Assembly: GCF_022429565.1 (NCBI RefSeq)
Contig: NZ_CP092487.1
Coordinates: 398,001-462,000, forward strand
Source of the DNA: Lutibacter sp. A64
GTDB lineage: Bacteria > Bacteroidota > Bacteroidia > Flavobacteriales > Flavobacteriaceae
Direction of reading: 5' to 3'
DNA: 64,000 nt
Position numbers and translations under genes: made by a program. The notes under the pieces were generated by a model that did not search any database, had not been told where the DNA came from, and saw only the letters and a list, made by a program, of their open reading frames with translations. Every line of letters begins with the position of its first letter. The first letter of the stretch is position 1. This document shows, one piece after another, positions 37,961 through 46,030 of the stretch.

Positions 37961-38357
37961 GTAAAAATAATTGAGATTTTTAAAAATCTGACGTTCAAAT
38001 TAACAACAACAGATCAAATTATATTTTATACGACCAAATGAATTCATTTGGATGTAATTCAAGTTTTAATTTTAAATCATAAAATCCTACATTTAATAGA
38101 GCCTGTAAAAGTTCAAAAAGCAACTGATTTTTTAATCAGGATGTTTGGAATTTTTTCACGCTAAAGCGTGAAGAAATGGAGAAGCAAGAGGGTAACACGC
38201 TAGCGCGATGTTACGTTAATCATTTACTGTTATCTATTTGATATACAGTTGTTTGTGAAGTTTAATAATTGGAGTAAACATATAGATTTGACGCAAATAC
38301 TTTCTGAGCCCAATAAAACCGTCATTTTTTGCGTCAAAAACGAGATATTATTTAAAA
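37961..38357. other. Palindrome-rich, oriT-like region upstream of mobilisation genes
   Basis: Five perfect inverted repeats fall in 400 bp directly before the relaxase genes. They are an 18-bp palindrome CCAAATGAATTCATTTGG (38034-38051), CTGATT/AATCAG with a T4 loop (38124-38139), TTCACGC/GCGTGAA (38155-38172), GTAACA/TGTTAC around the palindrome CGCTAGCG (38192-38214), and TTTGACGCAAA/TTTGCGTCAAA (38287-38297, 38328-38338). Such clusters next to a relaxase operon are characteristic of an origin of transfer. The nick site cannot be told by eye. Confidence 0.6.
38287..38338. repeat. 11-bp inverted repeat just before the mobilisation operon
   Basis: TTTGACGCAAA (38287-38297) and its exact reverse complement (38328-38338) flank a 30-bp spacer and end 20 bp before the first mobilisation gene. 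It could bind the mobilisation accessory protein, serving transfer initiation, autoregulation or both. Confidence 0.8.
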
Positions 38358-38909
38358 ATGGACACCTTTTCAACCATACGATTTAAAATAAAAGTAGCAA
38401 ACAAATTCAGGAAATTTTCTATTCAAATTGCAAGGACTCATTCTGAAGCTATGGAAGCGATGCTTAATTTTTTTGATTTGAACGATCTCTCCCCAAACGA
38501 TAATCTGGGTGTTAAAAATGAACGAACAAATAAGCGTATTAATGCGGTAATAGCGATTCTAAAAAATATTGAAAAACACCAAACAAAGCCGACAACAGCA
38601 ATGCTCAAAAAACTTTTTGAAGAAGTTACGAATGAAGAAAATGAAGAAGAGGAGTATGATTTTGAAACTCCAAAATTGACTACTGAAACCGAAGAATTGA
38701 CCTATTTTCGAAATGCATATTATACCAAGCAAGAAAATTACAATGTCTTAAAACAGGATATTGAAGACATTATTAGAAAGACAATATATATCAAAAGTAG
38801 TTTTGGTAAGGGATATTTTAAATTAAATATCACCAAAGAAGAATTAGAAAATTTAAAACTGAGATTGGAAAATGTATATCACAATAACAGCACAGAAATT
38901 GGGAGCTAA
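38358..38909 (+). CDS. Mobilisation accessory protein (BfmA/BtgA-like)
   Basis: A 183-aa protein with an N-terminal segment STIRFKIKVANKFRKFSIQIARTHSEAMEAML, like the short ribbon-helix-helix type DNA-binding heads of BfmA/BtgA mobilisation proteins (I quote only its pattern), a basic middle (NERTNKRINAVIAILKNIEK) and a long helical, likely coiled-coil end. It should bind oriT beside the relaxase. Its last 38 bp overlap the relaxase gene. Family call is by context plus recognisable N-terminal pattern. Confidence 0.7.
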   Translation: MDTFSTIRFKIKVANKFRKFSIQIARTHSEAMEAMLNFFDLNDLSPNDNLGVKNERTNKRINAVIAILKNIEKHQTKPTTAMLKKLFEEVTNEENEEEEYDFETPKLTTETEELTYFRNAYYTKQENYNVLKQDIEDIIRKTIYIKSSFGKGYFKLNITKEELENLKLRLENVYHNNSTEIGS

Positions 38910-39897
38910 TTTTGCACAAAGTGCTGCAGATTTTGTAGCCTATCTCGAAAAAGAAAATGAAGGTAAAGCCATCGATGAAATGGAATATTTTTTTAACCAG
39001 TATGGAGAAGAAATATCAGGTAAACAAGTTATTCATGAAATAGATAACAATACAGCAAAACTAAAAAAAACAGAACCAAAATTTTATTCCCTTACGGTCA
39101 ATCCTAGCGCTGATGAATTAAAACGATTGCAAAACAGTAGTGAGCAGTTAAAGCGATATACCCGAGAAGTGATGAAAGATTATGCGAACTCTTTTCATCG
39201 TGAAGAGCCAGTTACTGTAAATGATATAAAATACTTTGCCAAAATTGAACATACAAGAACTTACAAAGGCACAGATAAGAAAATTATAGAAAATCAACCC
39301 TTTGCAACAAAAATATTACAACTCAAAAACGACATTCGGAAAATTGAAAGAGGTGAAATGGAGGGAAATATTAAAAATATGGAAACGCAAATCAGCAAGC
39401 TAGACAAAGAAGCTCCTCACAGGCAGAATGGAAAACGCATTGTAAGAGGAATGCCTAAAGAAGGTTCACAAAGTCATATTCATATTATTGTGAGTAGAAA
39501 AGATATGTCTAATAAATACAGCCTATCTCCAGGAAGTAAATACAAAGCATCCGAAACGGTTCTCAATGGTAAACCAGTAAAGCGTGGTTTTAATCGTGAT
39601 GCATTTTTTAAAAACTCTGAAAAGACTTTTGACAACCTCTTTGGGGACAAACGAAATTATGTAGAAACCTATACAGCTAGAAAAACATTCATTAAAAACC
39701 CAGATAAATATTTTGCTAGTATTATGGGATTGCCAACCAATCAAAGAGCCATCGCATTTAAACTATTAAACAAAACAGGAATGAATACAGCAATGATGAA
39801 TATTCCGACCAACAAAGTACAACTGGTGTTAAAGGCTATCAAGCAATTAAAACGAGTGCTTCACAAAGGTATTCAATCTAGCTCCATTGGTATATGA
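38872..39897 (+). CDS. Relaxase/mobilisation protein (DUF5712, BtgB/MobB-like)
   Basis: A 341-aa protein beginning MYITITAQKLGANFAQSAADFV, as in DUF5712 mobilisation proteins of Bacteroidota. The relaxase-type metal motif is GSQSHIHIIVSRKD (HxH), followed by SLSPGSKYK and NRDAFFKNSEKTFDNLF; a candidate nicking Tyr lies in the YTREVMKDYA or YAKxxH-like region but cannot be fixed by eye. It should cut and hold the transferred strand at oriT. Overlaps the upstream gene by 38 bp and the downstream coupling-protein gene by 4 bp. Confidence 0.82.
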   Translation: MYITITAQKLGANFAQSAADFVAYLEKENEGKAIDEMEYFFNQYGEEISGKQVIHEIDNNTAKLKKTEPKFYSLTVNPSADELKRLQNSSEQLKRYTREVMKDYANSFHREEPVTVNDIKYFAKIEHTRTYKGTDKKIIENQPFATKILQLKNDIRKIERGEMEGNIKNMETQISKLDKEAPHRQNGKRIVRGMPKEGSQSHIHIIVSRKDMSNKYSLSPGSKYKASETVLNGKPVKRGFNRDAFFKNSEKTFDNLFGDKRNYVETYTARKTFIKNPDKYFASIMGLPTNQRAIAFKLLNKTGMNTAMMNIPTNKVQLVLKAIKQLKRVLHKGIQSSSIGI

Positions 39898-41333
39898 ACA
39901 CTTCAACAGCACATTTCATTTTATATATAGTAGTTCCACTATTGTTGATCCTAATAGTATTATATGTGTTCTTTTATGAAGAACAATCAATGACTGCCAA
40001 TAAAAAGTATCGAGTTTCTTTTAAATTGAAACGAGGAAAATTTCAAATAGCAAATATTAAAAGAGGTGCATCCATAATAGGATCAGCTGGAAGTGGAAAA
40101 ACAGAAAGTGTTATTTATAATTTTCTGCAACATTTTAGCAAGTATGAGTTTTGCGGAATCATTCACGATTATAAAGATTTTGAACTCACAGAAATAGCGT
40201 ATCCACTTTTTAAGAATAAACCAACCAAATTTTATACAATTTCATTTGATGAAATCCATTATAAAGTAAACCCCATTGCGCCAAGATATTTACCCAACGA
40301 AGAAAGTGTGAACGAACTATCAAGAGTATTGATTGAAAATCTATTGGAACAGAACATGTCAGAAACAACAGGAAGTTCTAAATTTTTCACCGATGCAGTA
40401 GAAGGTTTACTAAGTGGACTTATTTGGAAACTCAAAACCAGTCATCCCAACTATTGCACACTACCACATTTAATTGCTTTATTTCAACAGATGGATACAA
40501 AAAAAATAGTAAAATTTTTAAGTACAGATTTAACTTCTAAAAGCATGGCAAGTGCTTTTATAAATGGGATTGATTCTGAAAAGCAAACAGCAGGAGTGAA
40601 GAGCACATTGGCCAATGCGTTTAAGAAAATTGGTTCTCAAAAAATATTTATGGCATTGTCAAAAGATGAAGTACCACTCAATATCAACCACAAAGAAAAC
40701 CCAGCTGTAATTTCTATAGTCAACAATCCTAAATACGAATCGGCATATTCACCTATTGTAGCTATGATAATGCATACAGTTATTAAGCAAATGAGTGACA
40801 GAAATCAACTAGCATCTTTTATATTGATGGAAGAAGCACCCACTATAAAATTACTTAACATGCATCGTATTCCTGCAACATTAAGAAGCTATGATGTTAC
40901 AACAATTTATGTAATGCAAGATAAAATACAGAATGATATGCTCTACGGTGAAAAAGCAAGTAAAGCAATTTTGAGTAATCTATCCTATCAGTTTTTTGGA
41001 AAGGTTAATGATCCAGATACAGCAAAATATTATGAACGCTTTTTTGAGCTCATAAAAATGAAAACGACAAGTATCAACAAAGGGTTTAATTTAAATTTTG
41101 ACACGAGAGTTACCAAAGGAGAAAAAGAAGTTTCAAAACGAAGAGCAGACGTTTTTTTTAGATTAAAGCAAGGAGAATTTATTGCTTTTGCTGATGGCAA
41201 GGATAGAAGGATACAATTCAAATTACAAGCTATTAAAAGGGAAATACCTAAAAAAAACTATAAATACTCAGATGCCGAATTACGATTGAATTTTGAACGA
41301 ATCTATAGGGAAGTTAATACTGTATTTTGGTAA
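39894..41333 (+). CDS. mobC: Type IV coupling protein (TraG/VirD4, BtgC/MobC-like)
   Basis: A 479-aa membrane-anchored ATPase. An N-terminal hydrophobic helix (about 7-30) precedes the Walker A motif GSAGSGKTES (about 62-70); Walker B is in FILMEEAPTI (about 305-315). The end NFERIYREVNTVFW is of interest because a diverged copy of this C-terminus recurs at 58216-58374. It would deliver the relaxase-DNA complex to a secretion channel, which is not encoded here, so transfer would need a helper element. The short length fits mobilisation-type coupling proteins. Confidence 0.87.
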   Translation: MNTSTAHFILYIVVPLLLILIVLYVFFYEEQSMTANKKYRVSFKLKRGKFQIANIKRGASIIGSAGSGKTESVIYNFLQHFSKYEFCGIIHDYKDFELTEIAYPLFKNKPTKFYTISFDEIHYKVNPIAPRYLPNEESVNELSRVLIENLLEQNMSETTGSSKFFTDAVEGLLSGLIWKLKTSHPNYCTLPHLIALFQQMDTKKIVKFLSTDLTSKSMASAFINGIDSEKQTAGVKSTLANAFKKIGSQKIFMALSKDEVPLNINHKENPAVISIVNNPKYESAYSPIVAMIMHTVIKQMSDRNQLASFILMEEAPTIKLLNMHRIPATLRSYDVTTIYVMQDKIQNDMLYGEKASKAILSNLSYQFFGKVNDPDTAKYYERFFELIKMKTTSINKGFNLNFDTRVTKGEKEVSKRRADVFFRLKQGEFIAFADGKDRRIQFKLQAIKREIPKKNYKYSDAELRLNFERIYREVNTVFW

Positions 41334-41639
41334 TTGTTATGATGGCCTTTCTCTTAGTAAATAATTTGGAATACATTTTTTAAAGTGTAAAAATGATATC
41401 TTATTTTAAAGAGTTAAAGATACCATAGAATTTGAATGAAATAAAGTCGTTAATGATAAGTTTATAAATTTGACAGAATGTTATTATCTTAAAAATTTCT
41501 TTACGACATAATATAAATTTAGTTTAAAACTTTAAATTATGTTTCTTAATTGAAAGATTAAAAAAATATGAAAGTAAATTTAAAAGTTGATTTATTCTAG
41601 AAAAGGGAATACATTTAGGTCATCTTAAAATTTAGAAAA
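41334..41639. other. 306-bp gap between coupling protein and hybrid sensor gene
   Basis: AT-rich, without coding signs. TTTGAC near 41471 may belong to the promoter of the sensor gene. This is the junction between mobilisation genes and cargo. Confidence 0.45.
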
Positions 41640-44600
41640 TTGAAAATAAATTTATTCCTTTTAGTAATTATATTAGTAATTATTAGTTCTTGCGGTGAAA
41701 AGAAAGAATCATTTCCTTTTGTTAAAAATACAGAAAGTTTAGAAACTAATAATGATAATTTAAAATCTACTTCAAATAACGGTGATGAAAAATATTTTAT
41801 TGAACAATTAGATAATACTATTGGACTTTCCAATAGTTCTATAAATACAATCTTTCAAGATTCAGATGATTTATTATGGATAGGTACTTGGGATGGGTTA
41901 AATAGGTATGACGGAACGAGTTTTAAAATTTTTAGACCAGAACTAAATAATGAAAATAGTTTAAGTAATCAGGTAATATTGAAAATAGGTCAAGATTCCA
42001 TTGGAAATCTATGGATTGTAACGATGGGAGGTATAAATAGTTATAATAAAAATGAAAACAGTTTTCAGCGCTATGAATTTTCAAACAAAAACGAATTTAC
42101 CTTATCTGAAAATGAATTCAATATGGCTATTGATACTTCTAAAGTTGTTTATTGTTCAGTTAAAGGATGGGGTTTAGGTTATTTTAACGGAAATAAATTT
42201 AAAAAAATTATAAATAAAAATATTCCTGAGTTAGCGGCAAAGGAAATGATCTTTTTAAACTCTGGTGAATTATTAATTTTGTACGAAAATGATGAGTTAT
42301 ATTCAATTACTTTCGAATCAAACAAGTTAGATGAAGAAATTATATCTAAAACAAAAGTGATTGCAAAAAATATTAAAACTTTTAAAAAGTATACAAAACA
42401 AATAGCGTATTTAATAACAATTGAAAATAAAGTTTTAACATATAATGGTCAAAATGATAAAATTAATAAAGTTGAAAATTTTAAAGCTACTAATATTATC
42501 GGTAATACTTCAAGTGATTTAATTTTATCAAACAATGCTACTTATACAAGTATATCTTCTAGTGGTGAGTTTTCATCAAAGTCATATTTTTCAAATTTTG
42601 AAAAATATAAAATTACAACAATAGTTCAAGGTATTGATAATGTAATTTGGGTTGGAACAGATGGTGATGGCCTTATTAAAATGTATCCATTTAGAAAAGC
42701 ATTCAATTTAGTTTCTATTGACAAAGTTCCAGAGTTTGAAGGCGGAATTGTAAGGTCTTTTGCAGAAACTGATGATGGTGATTTATTTGTAGGTACAAAA
42801 GGAAAAGGATTGTTTCAATTCAAATCAACATTTAGCAACGAAATTGAAGAAAAGCTAACATATAATATTTATGATGAAGAAAATAGCGAAATTAACAATG
42901 CAGTTTTTTCTTTATATAATGGGAGTAACAAATTAATTTTTATAGGAACAGATGGAGAGGGTTTAAGTATTTTTGATGAAGAAAATTCAAAATTAACTAA
43001 TTGGAAAAATATTAGCAATGCAAAAGATTACCCATTATTTAAATCAATTTATGCAATTTACCAAGATAGTGATGATTATATTTGGTTAGGAACAAATGGA
43101 TATGGATTGATCCGCTTAAAAATTAAAAGAAAACAAAATAGATTTTACATATCTGATTTTAAAAATTATGTTGCAGGTGGGGGGGGGAATAAGGCATTAA
43201 GTAGTAATATAATTTTTTCTATAATTTCAAAAAATGAACAAGAATTATGGATTGGAACAAGATTAGGAGGGCTTAATCTATTTGACAAAAAACAAGAAAC
43301 TTTTACGATTTTTAAAAATGATAAAGAAAACATTAATAGTTTGTCAAATAACGATATTTTAAGCCTATACAATGACGAGTATAATAAATTGTGGATTGGA
43401 ACTAGTTTTGGATTGAATGTTTTAGATAGTTATAATAAAAATGAAGCTGTATTTAAAAACTTTACTGTAAATGATGGGTTACCAAATAATACAATTCACG
43501 GAATTATTGGAGGATATAATGAAACACTTTGGCTAAGTACAAGTTTTGGAATTTCAACTTTTGACACAGTTAAAAATAAATTTGTCAATTTCACAAATCA
43601 AGAAGGACTTCAAAATAATGAGTTTTCTGATGGTTCATACTATGAATCTAAATTCACAAATAGTGCTTTTATGGGAGGGATTAAGGGGTTTAATTATTTT
43701 TCTCTCGAAAAAATTAATGAGTCAAATAAAATACCGAGTCTCCTTATTAATAAAATAAGTGGTCAAAATCAAGAAAAACCTTATTATCAGAATCTTGTTA
43801 TAACACCAAATTCAAAAATAGCTCCTAAAATTATATTAGACCACAATCAGAACTTTATAGATATAGAATTGGCAGCCTTAACATATATAAATAGTGAAAA
43901 ATGTAAGTATGCATATAAACTAGATAATTTTGATAAAGAATGGAATGAGATAGATAATAGAAGAATTATTTCATTTACAAATATTCCTAATGGTTCTTTT
44001 TCATTATGGGTTAAATGGTCTAATAGTGATGGAATATGGAGTAATCCTGTACATGCAATTGATATTAGAATTAAACCTGTTTTTTGGCAATCAAATGTAG
44101 CTTTTATAATTTATGCTGTATTATTTTCGCTTTTTATTTTATTTGTTTGGAGTTATTACAAAAAGCAAAATTCATTAAGGCAGAATATTATTTTTAGAAA
44201 ACGAGATGAAAAGATTCATCAAAATCGTCTTACTTTTTTTACAAATATTGCACATGAATTTCAAACACCTTTAACTTTAATTGTTGGACCAGTTCAAAAA
44301 CTTACTGAATCAGTAAACCTTGACGAAAAAAATCAGAAGTTTATTAATATGATTCAAAGAAATTCTTCAAGATTGCTTTTTCTAACGCAACAATTATTAG
44401 AGTTTAGAAAAGCCGAATATGATCATTTGGGAGTTTCTGTTAAACAATTTGATCTTGTTAATTTAATAGAACAAATTGCTGAGCTTTTTGATGAATGGGC
44501 ATTGGATAAAAATATAGAGTTTAATGCAGAGTTTCCTTCGGGTTTGATAGGTTGGTTTGACAAAGATAAAATTGAAAAAATTATATTTAACCTACTGTCA

Positions 44601-45821
44601 AATGCATTTAAATATACACTTCCAAAAGGGAAAATTAAACTACAATTTGGTTTTGTAGATACTAATAATAATTTACTTTATATTAAAGTTTCTAATTCAG
44701 GAAAAGGTATCTCTAAAGAAAAGTTAAATTCTTTATTTGATCGTTTTTTTCTTGCTGACGGCGGAGAAAAAGCTGATACAGATTTGTTTAGGACAGGAAT
44801 TGGATTGGCATATATTAAACGACTGGTTACAGTATTAAAAGGTGAAATTGAAGTTTCAAGTAAAGCTAATAAATTTACAACGTTTACAATAATACTTCCT
44901 TGTAGCAAAGAATCATTTAATGAAAAAGAATTGGACCTAGAGGGTAGTCAAGTTTTAATTTCTCATCACCTTAAAAATATATTGAATGATATAGAGAATA
45001 AACAAGAAAATACTCCAAACAAGATGTCTTCAATTGAAGAACTTTTAGATAAACGTAAGGTTATATTAATTGTAGAGGACGAAAGAGAAATACAACTATT
45101 TCTAGATGAATTATTACGAGAGAATTATAAAATTGTTACTGCAAGTAACGGTTTAATAGCTCTAGAAATTATGAAAAAGATGATTCCAGATTTAATTATT
45201 ACAGATGTAATGATGCCTGAAATGGACGGAATAGAACTATGCAAAAGAACTAAAAGCGATAATAAAACATGTCACATACCTGTAATAATGCTTACAGCAA
45301 AAAGCTCAATTTCACATCGAATTGAAGGATTAGAGAGCGGGGCAAATTCTTATATCCCAAAACCGTTTTATCCAGATCATATTTTAATTAGAGTTCAAAA
45401 GCTTTTAGAAGAAAGAGAATTGATATTAAAACATTTATCACAAGATACTTTTGTAGAAAATTTAACAAGTCTACCTGTAGATAATGATGAGAAGGAATTG
45501 TTGAGAAAAGTAATTGAATTAATACGCAATAATATAGAAAATGAAAAATTACAAAGTTCGTTTATAGAAGAAAAACTAGGAATTAGTAGCTCTCAATTAT
45601 ATCGAAAAATCAAACAAATTTTCGGCTTTTCTCCTGGAGATTTAATACGAACTATTAGGTTAAAGCATGCAGCCGAATTATTGCGCAAAAGCAATTTTAC
45701 AGTATCTGAAGTATGTTACCAATCTGGTTTTAATAACCGTTCTTATTTTTATAGGGAATTTAAAAAGGTGTACGATAGTACTCCTAAAAATTATCAGTTA
45801 AAATTTAAACAGAGTAATTAA
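41640..45821 (+). CDS. Hybrid two-component system sensor/regulator (HTCS)
   Basis: A 1393-aa one-protein phosphorelay. A signal-like N-terminus (TTG start, IIVLVIISSC-like lipobox) is followed by a periplasmic two-bladed propeller sensor of Reg_prop repeats (about 60-690, e.g. LLWIGTWDGLNRYDG, LWIGTSFGLNVLD), a Y_Y_Y domain (about 715-810), one membrane helix (about 818-842), HisKA (AHEFQTPLTLI, His872), HATPase, receiver (VMMPEMDG, Asp1189) and an AraC-type DNA-binding domain (about 1290-1393). It senses an oligosaccharide in the periplasm and activates the SusC/SusD locus that starts 209 bp downstream. A run of nine G at 43179-43187 encodes Gly514-516 in the sensor domain. Confidence 0.95.
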   Translation: MKINLFLLVIILVIISSCGEKKESFPFVKNTESLETNNDNLKSTSNNGDEKYFIEQLDNTIGLSNSSINTIFQDSDDLLWIGTWDGLNRYDGTSFKIFRPELNNENSLSNQVILKIGQDSIGNLWIVTMGGINSYNKNENSFQRYEFSNKNEFTLSENEFNMAIDTSKVVYCSVKGWGLGYFNGNKFKKIINKNIPELAAKEMIFLNSGELLILYENDELYSITFESNKLDEEIISKTKVIAKNIKTFKKYTKQIAYLITIENKVLTYNGQNDKINKVENFKATNIIGNTSSDLILSNNATYTSISSSGEFSSKSYFSNFEKYKITTIVQGIDNVIWVGTDGDGLIKMYPFRKAFNLVSIDKVPEFEGGIVRSFAETDDGDLFVGTKGKGLFQFKSTFSNEIEEKLTYNIYDEENSEINNAVFSLYNGSNKLIFIGTDGEGLSIFDEENSKLTNWKNISNAKDYPLFKSIYAIYQDSDDYIWLGTNGYGLIRLKIKRKQNRFYISDFKNYVAGGGGNKALSSNIIFSIISKNEQELWIGTRLGGLNLFDKKQETFTIFKNDKENINSLSNNDILSLYNDEYNKLWIGTSFGLNVLDSYNKNEAVFKNFTVNDGLPNNTIHGIIGGYNETLWLSTSFGISTFDTVKNKFVNFTNQEGLQNNEFSDGSYYESKFTNSAFMGGIKGFNYFSLEKINESNKIPSLLINKISGQNQEKPYYQNLVITPNSKIAPKIILDHNQNFIDIELAALTYINSEKCKYAYKLDNFDKEWNEIDNRRIISFTNIPNGSFSLWVKWSNSDGIWSNPVHAIDIRIKPVFWQSNVAFIIYAVLFSLFILFVWSYYKKQNSLRQNIIFRKRDEKIHQNRLTFFTNIAHEFQTPLTLIVGPVQKLTESVNLDEKNQKFINMIQRNSSRLLFLTQQLLEFRKAEYDHLGVSVKQFDLVNLIEQIAELFDEWALDKNIEFNAEFPSGLIGWFDKDKIEKIIFNLLSNAFKYTLPKGKIKLQFGFVDTNNNLLYIKVSNSGKGISKEKLNSLFDRFFLADGGEKADTDLFRTGIGLAYIKRLVTVLKGEIEVSSKANKFTTFTIILPCSKESFNEKELDLEGSQVLISHHLKNILNDIENKQENTPNKMSSIEELLDKRKVILIVEDEREIQLFLDELLRENYKIVTASNGLIALEIMKKMIPDLIITDVMMPEMDGIELCKRTKSDNKTCHIPVIMLTAKSSISHRIEGLESGANSYIPKPFYPDHILIRVQKLLEERELILKHLSQDTFVENLTSLPVDNDEKELLRKVIELIRNNIENEKLQSSFIEEKLGISSSQLYRKIKQIFGFSPGDLIRTIRLKHAAELLRKSNFTVSEVCYQSGFNNRSYFYREFKKVYDSTPKNYQLKFKQSN
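43179..43187 (+). repeat. G9 homopolymer in the sensor domain
   Basis: Nine consecutive G within an AT-rich gene, coding Gly-Gly-Gly in the loop NYVAGGGGNKAL between propeller blades. A change of one G would shift the frame and remove the kinase and DNA-binding domains. Confidence 0.9.
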
Positions 45822-45859
45822 AATATTTAAAAAACTTAATTACAGTGGTTTAAAGTTGA

Positions 45860-45888
45860 GTGTACACTTTTGGTTAAATAGTGTACAC
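45860..45888. promoter_or_regulatory. Paired GTGTACAC operator upstream of susC
   Basis: Two identical 8-bp palindromes GTGTACAC at 45860-45867 and 45881-45888 have centres exactly 21 bp apart, two helical turns, so both face one side of the DNA. They sit between the HTCS gene and susC, 143 bp before the susC ATG. This is the expected place for a dimer of the HTCS AraC domain to bind. Confidence 0.65.
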
Positions 45889-46030
45889 AATTCATTGTAT
45901 TGCTTAACTACCTTTATAATATGGTTTTCGAATCATAGAAACTTAATCAAATCTTATTAACTTATTTAACTCAATTATTTAGTATCATGAAAAAAAACAC
46001 TCAAATTACTAACAATTTTAATTCTTTATT

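Larger units (their letters stand above)
35675..41333 (+). mobile_element. Backbone of a mobilisable/conjugative element (ssb, oriT-like region, Btg/Mob-type genes)
   Basis: A cluster foreign to the metabolic loci around it: a plasmid-type gene fragment, hairpin-rich non-coding DNA, single-strand binding protein, DUF6876-like and small unknown genes, palindromes, then mobilisation accessory protein, relaxase and coupling protein. This content is typical of mobilisable elements of Bacteroidota. No integrase, tRNA or att repeat is seen, so the element ends are undefined, and the utilisation locus and defence genes further right may be its cargo. Confidence 0.65.

Noticed and set aside
35551-38357. 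tRNA gene serving as integration site
   Set aside because: I saw no cloverleaf-like sequence in the gaps around the mobile region and no integrase gene.
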